DNA of 64,000 nt from Gaetbulibacter saemankumensis DSM 17032 (GCF_000425645.1 NZ_AUDV01000008.1:62001-126000); one strand, 5' to 3'; positions 33,759 through 43,560 are shown, counted from the first letter of the stretch. Notes: generated by a model from the sequence alone, not told the origin. A program made the numbers and translations.

Positions 33759-34255
33759 TTAATAACTTTAATCATCTCATAATCATCCATAACAAACCCA
33801 TTCCCTATATCAGCTACAATAGGTCCATTATTGTGAAATCCCATGTTTTCATAAACATTAATAGCCTTCGTATTATGAATATTCACGGTTAAACGAATCT
33901 GTTTTAACTTGCAAATATGAGCTTTATTTTCAACAAAAGCCATAGCATCACGACCTATTCCCTTCCCCCTATGAGTGTCTAAAACATAAATTTTACTGAG
34001 AAACAGCGTATCAATTTCTGGTTTTAGAGCAATATAACCAACGGAAGATCCTTTTAATGTTATAATATAATATTTGAACCCTTCCATAATCTGGTCTTGC
34101 ATGGCTTTAACAGACTGAAACTTTTCAAGCATATAAGCAACCTGATCTTTACCAATAATTGGTGTATAATGACTAATCCAAATTTTATTAGCTAAACGTT
34201 CAATAACTTCAAAATCCTGCCTCATAATAACAGGAACCATTTTAATTTTATCCAT
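33755..34255 (-). CDS. GNAT family N-acetyltransferase
   Basis: This 166-residue protein has the GNAT acetyl-CoA site VLDTHRGKGIGRDAM and the C-terminal strand pattern AINVYENMGFHN. Both match the usual length of 150-170. It should transfer an acetyl group from acetyl-CoA to an amine. The substrate is unknown. It overlaps DUF4268 by 4 bp at the stop codons and lies 31 bp behind the hemolysin III gene, so it may be part of that unit. Confidence 0.87.
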   Translation of the reverse strand: MDKIKMVPVIMRQDFEVIERLANKIWISHYTPIIGKDQVAYMLEKFQSVKAMQDQIMEGFKYYIITLKGSSVGYIALKPEIDTLFLSKIYVLDTHRGKGIGRDAMAFVENKAHICKLKQIRLTVNIHNTKAINVYENMGFHNNGPIVADIGNGFVMDDYEMIKVIN

Positions 34256-34286
34256 GCTTGAAAGTTATAATGTAAAAGTTGAAGCT

Positions 34287-34913
34287 CTAAATTACATAAA
34301 AGAATATCATTAGAAAATGGCATACGGCACCAGCTAGCACAAATAAATGCCAAATAACATGATTATAGGATATTCGTTCTATAGCATAAAATACTATTCC
34401 TAAGGTATAAGCAAGTCCACCCGCAAAGAGCAACAATATACCATTGCTAGCCATTATTTGACTTAAACTATTAAAATCAAACACAATAAGCCACCCCATT
34501 ACCAGATATAATAAGGTTGAAAATACCCCGAAACGACCTGTAAAGAATATTTTTAATACTACACCAAATGCGGCAATACCCCAAACAATCCAGAATAAAG
34601 ACCAACCTAAACTAGCTTTTAAAGTAATTAGGAGTACCGGTGTATAAGTGCCTGCTATTAATAAGTAAATACCAATATGATCTATAATTCTGAAGTAATA
34701 TTTATTCTGCTCATGACGAACCGCATGATACAAAGTTGAAGCCGAAAACAATATAACAATAGAAAGCCCATAAACAATAACACTAAATAAACTCCAGGGG
34801 GTTTTATTAGAATTAAAAACAATTAACAACACCAACCCTGCGATACCAAATACGGCTCCAATGCCATGGGATATGGCATTTAACTTTTCTTCAAAAGGCG
34901 TCTGATTACGCAT
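34287..34913 (-). CDS. Hemolysin III / PAQR family membrane protein
   Basis: This 208-residue protein has seven transmembrane helices, with FEEKLNAISHGIGAV at the N-terminus and ASTLYHAVRHEQNKYYFRIIDH in the middle. The conserved Ser, His, Asp and later His residues resemble the zinc-binding ones of PAQR hydrolases. A final His is in NHVIWHLFVLAGAVCHFL. The start at 34913 is chosen because it lies 2 bp after the stop of DUF4294. An ATG 9 codons upstream would overlap that gene. Family members were first called hemolysins but are probably ceramidase-like hydrolases. Confidence 0.88.
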   Translation of the reverse strand: MRNQTPFEEKLNAISHGIGAVFGIAGLVLLIVFNSNKTPWSLFSVIVYGLSIVILFSASTLYHAVRHEQNKYYFRIIDHIGIYLLIAGTYTPVLLITLKASLGWSLFWIVWGIAAFGVVLKIFFTGRFGVFSTLLYLVMGWLIVFDFNSLSQIMASNGILLLFAGGLAYTLGIVFYAIERISYNHVIWHLFVLAGAVCHFLMIFFYVI

Positions 34914-34915
34914 TA

Positions 34916-35593
34916 TTATGGGTTTTCCTGATTGAGCCACTTATTACTTAAATCGTAAAAATTGTATTTTACCTCCGGCTCCTGACGCTCTAAAATACCA
35001 CTTTGAAAATTCCGCTGAAGTATGTCTTCAATTAAATAGTCTTCCTTTTCATTTAAAGGATCGAATTCGCGTTTTAACGAAATATCGAACATACTGGCTG
35101 TTGTATTATACCAAAAGGCACGCCAACCACTGCGCAGTTCCTTCACCAGATCAAAAGCGGTTGTCCCCGTTTGCCTATGAATTAATTTTACTAAAATCTG
35201 ACCTTCGGTACGCGTCATTTTTTTAAGTTCATCTGAAAACTCGCCTTCAATATACTTTTGAACTCGTTTAGTATAACGTTTCTTATCTCTATTTCTTTTT
35301 AAAGTTTTCATGATTTTATTCATAGAGTCTAAACGTTCGGCAGCCATTTTAGCATAAGGATACACTTTTATGGTTTTTCGTCTAAGTATAAGATAACGAC
35401 GACGCGATTCGCGATCATCGAATTTCAATTTATTTAAAAGTATAACTTCTTCTAAATTTATTGTGGTATGTGGGACCGAATCACCTTTTATGATAACATA
35501 AGTAACTTCAGATGAATCTTTAGGTCGGTCGTTAATCTGTGCAAGCAATAAAGCAGGGAAAAATATTAGTATATATGCTAAAATTCTATTCAT
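34916..35593 (-). CDS. DUF4294 domain-containing protein
   Basis: This 225-residue exported protein has a signal peptide (to LLLAQ). A basic region follows that is typical of DUF4294 (ESRRRYLILRRKTIKVYPYAKMA, in parts) and contains many Arg and Lys up to about residue 135. The last 80 residues carry RSGWRAFWYNTTA. The family is confined to Bacteroidota and has no known function. It is followed 2 bp later by the hemolysin III gene, so the two form an operon. The likely location is the periplasm. Confidence 0.85.
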   Translation of the reverse strand: MNRILAYILIFFPALLLAQINDRPKDSSEVTYVIIKGDSVPHTTINLEEVILLNKLKFDDRESRRRYLILRRKTIKVYPYAKMAAERLDSMNKIMKTLKRNRDKKRYTKRVQKYIEGEFSDELKKMTRTEGQILVKLIHRQTGTTAFDLVKELRSGWRAFWYNTTASMFDISLKREFDPLNEKEDYLIEDILQRNFQSGILERQEPEVKYNFYDLSNKWLNQENP

Positions 35594-35799
35594 AAAAATA
35601 CTGGAGCAAAAGTCGATTCAAAATTACTAATTTAAAAATTGCTAATCACTTTTTCATTCTTAATAATCGCTAACGCACCTTAAAACATCCAGCTTTACTA
35701 AAATCTCAAATATTTATTAAAAGCGCCTATAATATTTAATATAGCCTCATTCAATTCTATTAATATTCTTATTTTAGTGGAAAATTTTTAAACACGACT

Positions 35800-36882
35800 A
35801 TGAAGAGCATTTTAAATAAAAATTCAATCGATTTTTTAGAAAAATACCTAAATAATGCGGCCCCAACCGGTTACGAATGGAGTGGCCAAAAAATATGGAT
35901 GGATTATCTAAAACCATATGTAGATGAGTTTATTACTGATACCTACGGAACTGCTGTTGGTGTAATAAATCCCGATGCTAAATACAAGGTTGTTATTGAG
36001 GGGCATGCAGATGAAATTTCATGGTATGTTAATTACATTTCAGACAATGGACTTATCTACGTGATTAGAAATGGCGGTAGCGATCACCAAATTGCACCAA
36101 GTAAGGTTGTAAACATCCATACCAAGAATGGCATTGTTAAAGGTGTTTTTGGTTGGCCTGCGATTCATACGCGCGATAAATCTAAAGAAGAAACTCCAAA
36201 ACAAGATAATATTTTTATCGACTGTGGCTGCAAAACCAAAGAAGAAGTTGAGAAATTAGGCGTTCATGTGGGTTGCGTTATTACCTATCCAGACGAATTT
36301 CATATTCTAAACGAAGACAAGTTTGTATGTCGCGCTTTAGATAATCGCATGGGTGGTTTCATGATTGCCGAAGTAGCGCGATTATTAAAAGAAAATAAGC
36401 AGGAGTTGCCTTTCGGATTATATATTGTAAATGCAGTACAGGAAGAAATTGGTTTACGAGGAGCAGAAATGATTACCCATACCATTAAACCTAATGCCGC
36501 CATCGTTACCGATGTAACTCATGATACCACAACACCGATGATTGATAAAAAAGTTCAGGGTGATTTAGAAATTGGCAAGGGGCCTGTTATTGCTTATGCA
36601 CCAGCGGTACAACAAAAATTACGTGATTTAATTACCGATACGGCCGAAGCTAAAAAAATTCCGTTCCAACGTAGTGCTCTTTCTCGTGCCACTGGTACAG
36701 ATACCGATGCTTTTGCTTATAGCAATGGCGGTGTGGCATCTGCACTCATATCTTTACCGTTACGCTATATGCATACAACCGTAGAAATGGTACACAGAGA
36801 TGATGTTGAAAACGTTATTAAATTAATTTACGAGAGTTTATTAAACATTAAAGACGGCGAAACATTTAGCTATTTTCAATAA
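35800..36882 (+). CDS. M42 family metallopeptidase
   Basis: This 360-residue aminopeptidase has the co-catalytic metal ligands of the M42 family: EGHADEISW with His69 and Asp71, RALDNRMGG with the bridging Asp, QEEIGLRGAE with the catalytic Glu pair, a later Asp in VTDVTHD, and a final His in RYMHTTVEM. It should be a cytosolic tetrahedral dodecamer that cleaves N-terminal residues from peptides. It stands alone with a terminator behind it. Confidence 0.92.
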   Translation: MKSILNKNSIDFLEKYLNNAAPTGYEWSGQKIWMDYLKPYVDEFITDTYGTAVGVINPDAKYKVVIEGHADEISWYVNYISDNGLIYVIRNGGSDHQIAPSKVVNIHTKNGIVKGVFGWPAIHTRDKSKEETPKQDNIFIDCGCKTKEEVEKLGVHVGCVITYPDEFHILNEDKFVCRALDNRMGGFMIAEVARLLKENKQELPFGLYIVNAVQEEIGLRGAEMITHTIKPNAAIVTDVTHDTTTPMIDKKVQGDLEIGKGPVIAYAPAVQQKLRDLITDTAEAKKIPFQRSALSRATGTDTDAFAYSNGGVASALISLPLRYMHTTVEMVHRDDVENVIKLIYESLLNIKDGETFSYFQ

Positions 36883-36885
36883 TAT

Positions 36886-36916
36886 AAAAAAGCCTCTTCA
36901 CTGAGGCTTTTCTTTT
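36886..36916 (+). terminator. Terminator of the M42 peptidase gene
   Basis: AAAAGCCTC (36888-36896) and GAGGCTTTT (36903-36911) form a hairpin followed by a T-rich tail. It ends 7 bp before the ATG of the Nudix gene, so the latter may depend on read-through or on a promoter within the hairpin. Confidence 0.8.
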
Positions 36917-36922
36917 TGCACT

Positions 36923-37474
36923 ATGGATGAATATTTAGATATTGTAGATGAAAATGCTGTTCCCACAGGACGCAGTGAATTAAAATCGGTGATTCACCAA
37001 AAAGGCTATTTGCACAATACTGTTCACATTTGGTTTTATACTAACAAAGGTGAAATTCTTTTATCGCAGCGCTCGGCTCAAAAAAGTATTTGTCCGCTCA
37101 TGTGGGACGTCTCTGTTGCTGGACATATTGATGCGGGAGAATCTATAATACAGGCTGCCATTCGAGAAACCAAAGAAGAAATTAGTTTAGATATCTCTGA
37201 AAATACACTTCATAAAATTGGTGTGTTTAAATGTTTTCAATCCTACCCAAATGGTATTATAGACAATGAGTTTCACAACACATTCATATGTGAACTCAAA
37301 CAACCAATAACCATATTAATTCCTCAAGAAGAAGAGGTTGAAGCCTTGAAATTAGTTAGTATAGAGTATTTTAAATACTTAATTGACCACATTGGTATGG
37401 ATAACCATTTTGTACCATCAAATAAAGCGTACTACGAATTTGTACTTGACAAAATTAAAAACATTAAATTTTAA
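36923..37474 (+). CDS. NUDIX domain-containing protein (IPP isomerase/YfcD-like)
   Basis: This 183-residue protein has a Nudix box at 67-89: Gly67, Glu73, then RET and EE (81-86), with the usual Gly near the end replaced by Ser88. The long N-terminal part (YLDIVDENAVPTGRSELKS) resembles the YfcD/IPP-isomerase-like branch. It should hydrolyse a nucleoside diphosphate derivative. A sugar-nucleotide or dinucleotide substrate cannot be chosen. The start follows a terminator by only 7 bp. PrsW follows after 19 bp. Confidence 0.85.
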   Translation: MDEYLDIVDENAVPTGRSELKSVIHQKGYLHNTVHIWFYTNKGEILLSQRSAQKSICPLMWDVSVAGHIDAGESIIQAAIRETKEEISLDISENTLHKIGVFKCFQSYPNGIIDNEFHNTFICELKQPITILIPQEEEVEALKLVSIEYFKYLIDHIGMDNHFVPSNKAYYEFVLDKIKNIKF

Positions 37475-37493
37475 TTTTGAAAAAAAATAAGCC

Positions 37494-38168
37494 ATGAATT
37501 TAATTCTACTTTCAATTGTACCCATAGTAATAGTTGTTTTATACATTTACCATCAGGATAAACATGAGAAAGAACCTAAACGTTTTCTATTTTATAACTT
37601 TTTGTTAGGGGCCATTGTTAGCATTTTTATTACTACTGTCCTGTATTTTTGTTTTGATTACGTTTTACCTATCACAGAACACACCAACATTGTGCAACAA
37701 TTTCTAAAGGCCTTTTTGGTTGTTGGATTTACCGAGGAGTTTAGTAAGTACATCATTATTAAATACTACGCTCAGACAAACCAGGAATTTAACGAACCTT
37801 TTGATGGTATTGTTTATGCCGTTATGGTTTCTATGGGATTTGCGGCAACCGAAAATTTTTTCTACGTATTACAAGGTGGTTACGAAGCAGCCTTGTTAAG
37901 AGCCTTTACGGCCATTCCCGCTCATGCGTCATTCGGTATTTTAATGGGGTATTACATGGGTAAGGCTAAGTTCTCAAACAAGCGTATCCTATTAAACTTC
38001 ATCGGACTTCTTTTAGCTATATTATTTCATGGTATTTATGACTTTTTTCTGTTTATCGATTTTGTTCCCGGCATATGGGTAGGTGCCTTTATTTCTCTTG
38101 GCATAGCTTTAATATTATCGCATAAAGCCATTATTAAACATCAGGAAAATTCGAATTTTAAGGTTTAG
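37494..38168 (+). CDS. PrsW family glutamic-type intramembrane protease
   Basis: This 224-residue membrane protein has about seven helices. The active-site-like motifs FTEEFSKY (two adjacent Glu), AATENFFYV, and IPAHASFGIL with later LFHGIYDF match PrsW, which cleaves anti-sigma factors (RsiW in Bacillus). The KEP motif after the first helix (HEKEPKRFLFYNFLLG) is also shared. No anti-sigma factor or ECF sigma gene is in the window, so its substrate is elsewhere. It follows the Nudix gene after 19 bp. Confidence 0.88.
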   Translation: MNLILLSIVPIVIVVLYIYHQDKHEKEPKRFLFYNFLLGAIVSIFITTVLYFCFDYVLPITEHTNIVQQFLKAFLVVGFTEEFSKYIIIKYYAQTNQEFNEPFDGIVYAVMVSMGFAATENFFYVLQGGYEAALLRAFTAIPAHASFGILMGYYMGKAKFSNKRILLNFIGLLLAILFHGIYDFFLFIDFVPGIWVGAFISLGIALILSHKAIIKHQENSNFKV

Positions 38169-38254
38169 TTGGTACTTATAAATTCTAAGCACAATTAGTC
38201 TTTAAGATTGAGTAGATAAATTCTTATATTTACTACAAAGCAATTCTACCAATT

Positions 38255-38737
38255 ATGAGTAAATCGTTCGAAGTTGAAGTGAATAATAGTTTTCATTTTA
38301 AAATTTCTTCTGAGGATATTTTAAATCTTGATGCCATTTCTAATAAAAATGGTTTACATATTTTATTAGACCACAAATCTCTTCAATCTGAAATTGTACG
38401 GTCTGATTTTAATAAAAAACGATATACAGTATCAGTTAATAATAATCACTACGAAGTACAAATAGCGGACTCCTTAGATTTACTTATAAAAGACATGGGG
38501 TTTGATCTTGGTTCAACAAAACATATTCAAGCTGTGTATGCACCTATGCCAGGGCTCATTCTGGATATTCACGTTAAAAAAGGTGATTCGGTAAATGAAA
38601 ATGACAGCTTATTAATTCTTGAAGCTATGAAAATGGAAAATATCATTACCGCACCTCGAGATGGTATTATTAAATCAATTGCAGTTAGTACAGGAAAATC
38701 TATTGATAAAAATCAACTACTTATTGAGTTCGAATAA
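38255..38737 (+). CDS. Biotin carboxyl carrier protein of an acyl-CoA carboxylase
   Basis: This 160-residue protein has a C-terminal biotinyl domain (about 88-160) with the biotinylated Lys126 in EAMKMEN and the hairpin flanks MPGLILDIHV. The first 80 residues are a separate beta-rich linker. It carries carboxybiotin between the carboxylase and carboxyltransferase encoded next, 2 bp downstream. The size is typical of the free-standing carrier in propionyl-CoA-type complexes. Confidence 0.9.
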   Translation: MSKSFEVEVNNSFHFKISSEDILNLDAISNKNGLHILLDHKSLQSEIVRSDFNKKRYTVSVNNNHYEVQIADSLDLLIKDMGFDLGSTKHIQAVYAPMPGLILDIHVKKGDSVNENDSLLILEAMKMENIITAPRDGIIKSIAVSTGKSIDKNQLLIEFE

Positions 38738-38739
38738 CT

Positions 38740-40182
38740 ATGAAAAAATTATTAGTTGCTAATAGAGGAGAAATTGCTATTCGTGTCATGAAAACAGCAC
38801 ATAAAATGGGAATTAAAACCGTTGCTGTTTATTCCACAATAGACCGAAATTCACCTCACGTAAAATATGCAAACGAAGCTATCTGTATTGGTGAGGCTCC
38901 TTCAAATAAATCATATTTAAATGCTCAAAAAATAATTGAAGTATCGAAACAACTCAACGTAGACGCCATCCATCCGGGTTATGGTTTCCTAAGTGAAAAT
39001 GCAGATTTTGCCGAATTATGCGAAACCAATCATATAACATTTATCGGTCCTAAATCGGAATCCATAAAAATTATGGGAAGTAAATTAGCTGCAAAAGAAG
39101 CGGTAAAACAATATAATATTCCTATGGTTCCGGGTACCGAAAAAGCCATAATCAACACTGAAAAGGCGCTACAAATTGCTTCAGATATAGGATACCCCAT
39201 TCTTATTAAGGCCTCAGCAGGTGGCGGTGGTAAGGGGATGCGTATCGTTGAATCATCCAAAGAACTAGAATCTCAAATGAACCGTGCTATTAGTGAAGCA
39301 ACCTCAGCCTTTGGTGACGGATCTGTTTTCATTGAAAAATATGTGACCTCTCCTCGGCATATAGAAATTCAAATTATGGCAGATCAACACGGGAATATTA
39401 TTCATTTATTCGAGCGAGAATGCAGTATCCAACGTCGTCATCAAAAAGTTATTGAAGAAGCACCTTCATCAATCTTATCACCCGAACTACGTCAAATAAT
39501 GGGAGAAGCCGCTGTAAAAGTAGCTAAGTCTTGTGATTATGTAGGCGCGGGAACCGTCGAATTTTTATTGGATGCCAATCGTAATTTCTATTTCTTAGAA
39601 ATGAACACCCGACTTCAGGTAGAACACCCCGTAACCGAATTAATTACAGGTTTAGACTTGGTTGAACTACAAATTAGAATTGCACGTGGAGAGCCTTTAA
39701 ATATTATTCAGAAAGATTTAAAAATAAAGGGACATGCTATAGAATTAAGAGTCTATGCGGAAGACCCTGCAAACGACTTTTTACCGAGCGTGGGCACTTT
39801 AAATATATACAAACTACCTCATGGGCGAGGTGTTAGAGTTGATAATGGTTATGAAGAAGGAATGGAAATCCCAATCTATTACGACCCTATGCTATCTAAA
39901 TTAATAGCATATGGTAAATCACGTGAGGAAGCCATTCAAATCCTCTTAGAAGCTATAAAACACTATCAAGTTGATGGCATTAAAACAACCCTTCCTTTTG
40001 GCAAATTTGTCTGTGAACATGAAGCTTTTCGATCTGGAAATTTTGACACGCATTTTATAAAACAATATTACAAGGCTCATCTACTTAAAAAAGAAATAGA
40101 ACAAGAAGCTAAAATTGCAGCTCTAGTAGCCTTGAAACAATATTTGGAAGATCAGAACAAACTAAGATTACCTAACCAATAA
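38740..40182 (+). CDS. Biotin carboxylase subunit of acyl-CoA carboxylase
   Basis: This 480-residue ATP-grasp enzyme carboxylates biotin with bicarbonate and ATP. N-terminal LLVANRGEIAIRVM, the ATP loop KASAGGGGKGMRIV, the EMNTRLQVEHPVTE motif and the biotin carboxylase C-terminal domain are all present. It is 2 bp behind the carrier gene and 6 bp ahead of the carboxyltransferase, so a three-gene operon is clear. It resembles AccC/PccA, and the partner shows that the complex is not fatty-acid type acetyl-CoA carboxylase. Confidence 0.93.
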   Translation: MKKLLVANRGEIAIRVMKTAHKMGIKTVAVYSTIDRNSPHVKYANEAICIGEAPSNKSYLNAQKIIEVSKQLNVDAIHPGYGFLSENADFAELCETNHITFIGPKSESIKIMGSKLAAKEAVKQYNIPMVPGTEKAIINTEKALQIASDIGYPILIKASAGGGGKGMRIVESSKELESQMNRAISEATSAFGDGSVFIEKYVTSPRHIEIQIMADQHGNIIHLFERECSIQRRHQKVIEEAPSSILSPELRQIMGEAAVKVAKSCDYVGAGTVEFLLDANRNFYFLEMNTRLQVEHPVTELITGLDLVELQIRIARGEPLNIIQKDLKIKGHAIELRVYAEDPANDFLPSVGTLNIYKLPHGRGVRVDNGYEEGMEIPIYYDPMLSKLIAYGKSREEAIQILLEAIKHYQVDGIKTTLPFGKFVCEHEAFRSGNFDTHFIKQYYKAHLLKKEIEQEAKIAALVALKQYLEDQNKLRLPNQ

Positions 40183-40188
40183 GCATCT

Positions 40189-41730
40189 ATGGATTCAAAA
40201 ATAAAACAGTTAAAAGAACTCGAAGCACTGGCAAAATTAGGTGGCGGAAAAAAGCGCATTGATAAACAACACGCTAAGAAAAAATTAACTGCTCGTGAAC
40301 GTGTTGCGTATTTATTAGATGAAGGCTCTTTTGAAGAAATTGGTCTATTGGTAACCCATAGAACCACCGATTTTGGTATGACCGATGAAATTTATTATGG
40401 TGATGGCGTTATTACTGGTTATGGCACAATTCTAGGTCGATTAGTTTATGTCTACGCCCAAGATTTTACCGTTTTCGGTGGTGCCTTATCTGAGACTCAT
40501 GCTGAAAAAATATGCAAAATAATGGATTTAGCTGTAAAGGTTGGCGCTCCTATAATTGGACTTAATGACTCAGGTGGCGCTCGTATCCAGGAAGGTGTTC
40601 GTTCACTAGGAGGCTATGCTGATATTTTTTATCGCAACGTGCAGTCTTCTGGTGTAGTACCTCAAATATCAGCCATTATGGGACCTTGTGCTGGTGGTGC
40701 TGTGTATTCACCTGCCATGACCGATTTCACCTTTATGGTAGAAAATACAAGTTATATGTTTGTCACTGGACCGAATGTAGTTAAAACGGTGACCAATGAA
40801 AATGTAACTTCGGAAGAGTTAGGGGGCGCCCACACCCATGCCACAAAATCGGGCGTGGCACATCACACTTCAGCGAACGATGTAGCCTGTCTAGAAAGCA
40901 TTAAAACATTACTTAGCTATCTGCCACAAAACAACAAGGAAACGGCAAGTAAACTGGATTTTATTCCTAAAGATGAAATTAGAAATGAATTGAACAATGT
41001 GATACCTGATAATGCCAACAAACCTTATGATATGCATGACGTTATTTCAGGAATTATAGATGAGGCTTCGTTTTTCGAAATTCATAAAGATTATGCTGAA
41101 AATATTATTGTAGGATTTGCCAGATTAGGAGGAAGAAGTATTGGTATTATAGCTAATCAACCTAAATTTTTAGCTGGTGTTTTAGATGTAAATAGCTCAA
41201 AAAAAGCAGCACGTTTTACCCGCTTCTGTGATTGTTTTAATATACCAATACTTGTTTTAGTAGATGTGCCAGGTTTTTTACCAGGTACCGATCAGGAGTG
41301 GAATGGAATTATCGTTCATGGTGCTAAATTATTATACGCACTGAGTGAAGCAACCGTTCCTAAAGTAACTGTAATAACTAGGAAAGCTTACGGTGGTGCA
41401 TACGATGTTATGAATTCAAAACATATAGGAGCTGACTTGAATTTCGCCTGGCCAGAAGCTGAAATTGCGGTTATGGGAGCCAAAGGAGCCAGTGAAATTA
41501 TATTTAAAAAAGAAATTGCAGAATCCGATAATCCAGAAAAGAAACTAACTGAAAAAGTAAGCGAATATTCCGAAAAATTCGAAAATCCATATCGGGCTGC
41601 TAGTCGAGGATTTATTGATGAGGTTATTCTACCTTCACAAACGAGAAGAAAACTCATTAAAGGTTTTGCCATGCTGGAAAACAAAATAGTCGATATACCA
41701 AAACGCAAACACGGAAACATTCCCTTATAA
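40189..41730 (+). CDS. Acyl-CoA carboxylase beta subunit (propionyl-CoA carboxylase-type carboxyltransferase)
   Basis: This 513-residue carboxyltransferase has two crotonase-like halves. The first carries [13 protein letters not shown] and [12 protein letters not shown], and the second [13 protein letters not shown] and [13 protein letters not shown] with [15 protein letters not shown]. These match propionyl-CoA carboxylase beta or methylmalonyl-CoA-type subunits. The three genes together should carboxylate propionyl-CoA to methylmalonyl-CoA, needed for odd-chain or branched-chain catabolism. The exact acyl-CoA (propionyl, acetyl or geranyl) is inferred. A strong terminator follows. Confidence 0.9.
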   Translation: MDSKIKQLKELEALAKLGGGKKRIDKQHAKKKLTARERVAYLLDEGSFEEIGLLVTHRTTDFGMTDEIYYGDGVITGYGTILGRLVYVYAQDFTVFGGALSETHAEKICKIMDLAVKVGAPIIGLNDSGGARIQEGVRSLGGYADIFYRNVQSSGVVPQISAIMGPCAGGAVYSPAMTDFTFMVENTSYMFVTGPNVVKTVTNENVTSEELGGAHTHATKSGVAHHTSANDVACLESIKTLLSYLPQNNKETASKLDFIPKDEIRNELNNVIPDNANKPYDMHDVISGIIDEASFFEIHKDYAENIIVGFARLGGRSIGIIANQPKFLAGVLDVNSSKKAARFTRFCDCFNIPILVLVDVPGFLPGTDQEWNGIIVHGAKLLYALSEATVPKVTVITRKAYGGAYDVMNSKHIGADLNFAWPEAEIAVMGAKGASEIIFKKEIAESDNPEKKLTEKVSEYSEKFENPYRAASRGFIDEVILPSQTRRKLIKGFAMLENKIVDIPKRKHGNIPL

Positions 41731-41753
41731 AACAAAAATCTATAAAAAATCAT

Positions 41754-41786
41754 AAAAAAAAGCGTTCCCAATGGAACGCTTTTTTT
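41754..41786. terminator. Terminator of the carboxylase operon
   Basis: A perfect inverted repeat, AAAAAAAAGCGTTCC (41754-41768) and GGAACGCTTTTTT (41773-41786), encloses the 4-nt loop CAAT. It also lies in front of the convergent YceI gene, so it can serve both. Confidence 0.85.
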
Positions 41787-41830
41787 ATTGAATTAGTCAC
41801 TCTGTTGCTATTAATCTAATTAAATTTAAA

Positions 41831-42409
41831 TTAAAACTCTAAATCTGCAACTAAATCAAACTCATCGTAAATGGCTTTATCTTTTAAACCATCGAAGAAA
41901 CTAGTAGATCCGTAACGTACATCATATTTTGCTCTATCAACTTTTAAAGAAGCTGTTGCTTTACTTCCGTAGATTGATATTTTAAACGACACAGGATTTG
42001 TTTTTCCTTTAATGGTTAAATCAGCCGTTACGTCGTAAGCATTTTTACCAGATTGTTTTACATCTGTAAAAACTAAAGTAGATGTTGGGTGTTCTTCTAC
42101 ACCAAAGAAATCATCAGACTTTAAGTGTCCTTCCAATTTACCTTTGTACTCACCTTCCATATCTGTACTAACAAGTGTTTGCATATCTACAACAAACTCT
42201 CCTCCTACCAATTTATCATTATCGAATGATAAATGTCCTGATTTAATATCGATAGTTCCTTCATGAGAACCTGTTACTTTATAGCCTTTCCAAACCAAAG
42301 TACTTTCTTCAATTTTAATTTCCTTTTTCTCAACATCAACTTTTGTAAAAGATTGTGTTGCAAATGCCACTAGGGCTACAATAGCTAAATTTTTAATTGT
42401 TTTTTTCAT
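41831..42409 (-). CDS. YceI family protein
   Basis: This 192-residue secreted protein has a signal peptide (MKKTIKNLAIVALVAFATQSF) and a lipocalin-like beta-barrel of the YceI family (VDKKEIKIEESTLVWKGYKV, then THEGTIDIKSGHL-like strands, HPTSTLVF and DLTIKGKTNPVSF). YceI proteins bind isoprenoids or amphipathic lipids. It lies 17 bp behind a SnoaL-type gene and downstream of a Crp/Fnr regulator, so these may form a unit. Confidence 0.9.
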   Translation of the reverse strand: MKKTIKNLAIVALVAFATQSFTKVDVEKKEIKIEESTLVWKGYKVTGSHEGTIDIKSGHLSFDNDKLVGGEFVVDMQTLVSTDMEGEYKGKLEGHLKSDDFFGVEEHPTSTLVFTDVKQSGKNAYDVTADLTIKGKTNPVSFKISIYGSKATASLKVDRAKYDVRYGSTSFFDGLKDKAIYDEFDLVADLEF

Positions 42410-42426
42410 GTTTAATTGTTTTTAAT

Positions 42427-42780
42427 TTATGATCCGTAATAAAATTTTTCTTTTATAATTTTTCCTTCTCTCCATTCTTGGACAGCTACTTGTGAATAAC
42501 GTTTTTCACCATATTCTTTGTGAACGTAGTGTAGTTCCCATTCTACCATGGTTGTTTGTTCTCCAATAGTAACTTTTAAAGGTTTAGCACATTTAAATTC
42601 TTCAATAGCATCAAAAAAGGCCTTTTCTCTTTCTCTATTTAATGATTTCCCCACACACGCAGCATGATCGTTTTCCTGCATTATAACATCATCATGATAA
42701 TAAGTTTCAAAAGCTTCTAAAGCCTTTCCCTGAAGAATTAAATCGTTAACATCACTTATTTTTTCAATCAATGTATTCAT
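42427..42780 (-). CDS. SnoaL-like / nuclear transport factor 2 family protein
   Basis: This 117-residue cytosolic protein has the NTF2-like cone fold pattern: helix VNDLILQGKALEAFETYYHDDV followed by strands LKVTIGEQTTMVEWELHYV. It is a single domain without signal peptide. Such proteins bind ligands or help enzymes. It is encoded 17 bp before the YceI gene, and a Crp/Fnr regulator gene precedes it. No function can be given. Confidence 0.78.
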   Translation of the reverse strand: MNTLIEKISDVNDLILQGKALEAFETYYHDDVIMQENDHAACVGKSLNREREKAFFDAIEEFKCAKPLKVTIGEQTTMVEWELHYVHKEYGEKRYSQVAVQEWREGKIIKEKFYYGS

Positions 42781-42877
42781 ATATTTACGTGATTAAATAT
42801 GATGGTACAAAGATTGCCAAGATATACAACTTATAAAATGAAGTAGTTTATTAAATGATGTTAAACTAGATTAACTT

Positions 42878-43462
42878 TTATTGCTCAAGAATCAGTTGAC
42901 TCTTAATTTTACTAAGAAATTCTTTAGTAATTCCCAGATAGGAAGCAATCATATATTGAGGAATACGCTGTTCAATTTTAGGATATTGTTCTCTAAAAAA
43001 CAAATACTGCTCTTTGGCTGTAAGACTAAAATTTCTAACAATTCGCTTTTGAGATGCAACAAAAGCCCTCTCTACAAGTTTTCTAAAAAAACGTTCTAAT
43101 TTAGGGATACCTTCATATAAATCTTCTATAACATCGATAGAAAACATAACCAATTCAGAATTTTCCAGACACTGTATATTAAAATCGGCCGGGGTTTGAG
43201 TAATAAAACTTCCCATATCGGAAGTCCACCAATCTTCAATAGAAAACATAACAATATGTTCCTGCCCTTCTTTGTCTATATAAAAAGTCTTAGTACAACC
43301 TGAGAGCACAAAACATTCATACTTACACACGTCGCCTTGCTGTACAATATATTGACCTTTTAAATACTTTCTAACAATAATTTTTGATTTTAGGAACTCA
43401 ATTTCTTCATCTGTAAGGTTAATATATTTGGTAATATTATTTAATAGAGGAGCTATGTTCAT
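42878..43462 (-). CDS. Crp/Fnr family transcriptional regulator
   Basis: This 194-residue protein has an N-terminal cyclic-nucleotide-binding-like barrel (LKGQYIVQQGDVCKYECFVLSGC and HIVMFSIEDWW) followed by a long dimerisation helix (IPKLERFFRKLVERAFVASQKRI). A C-terminal helix-turn-helix includes IPQYMIASYLGITKEFLSKIK. The recognition sequence and ligand are unknown. It is the first gene in the direction of the SnoaL and YceI genes (gap 97 bp), so it may control them and itself. Confidence 0.9.
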   Translation of the reverse strand: MNIAPLLNNITKYINLTDEEIEFLKSKIIVRKYLKGQYIVQQGDVCKYECFVLSGCTKTFYIDKEGQEHIVMFSIEDWWTSDMGSFITQTPADFNIQCLENSELVMFSIDVIEDLYEGIPKLERFFRKLVERAFVASQKRIVRNFSLTAKEQYLFFREQYPKIEQRIPQYMIASYLGITKEFLSKIKSQLILEQ

Positions 43463-43485
43463 GTTTGTTTTTATAGGTCAAAAAA

Positions 43486-43493
43486 CAAATTTA
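43486..43493 (-). promoter_or_regulatory. -7 box of the Crp/Fnr gene
   Basis: The minus strand reads TAAATTTG, matching TAnnTTTG, 23 bp upstream of the start codon. The -33 match is missing. Confidence 0.4.
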
Positions 43494-43522
43494 ACAATAA
43501 AAGGATGCTTATTAACTAGAAA

Positions 43523-43556
43523 TTGATTTTTAACGTATTTTAATAAATTACTTTTG
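43523..43556 (+). promoter_or_regulatory. Promoter of the MFS exporter; leaderless start
   Basis: TTG at 43523-43525 and TACTTTTG at 43549-43556 form a full Bacteroidota promoter with a 23 bp spacer. The -7 box ends 4 bp before the ATG at 43561. The TAG at 43558-43560 is in frame directly before this ATG, so no earlier start is possible. Transcription must begin at or near the start codon. Confidence 0.6.
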
Positions 43557-43560
43557 CTAG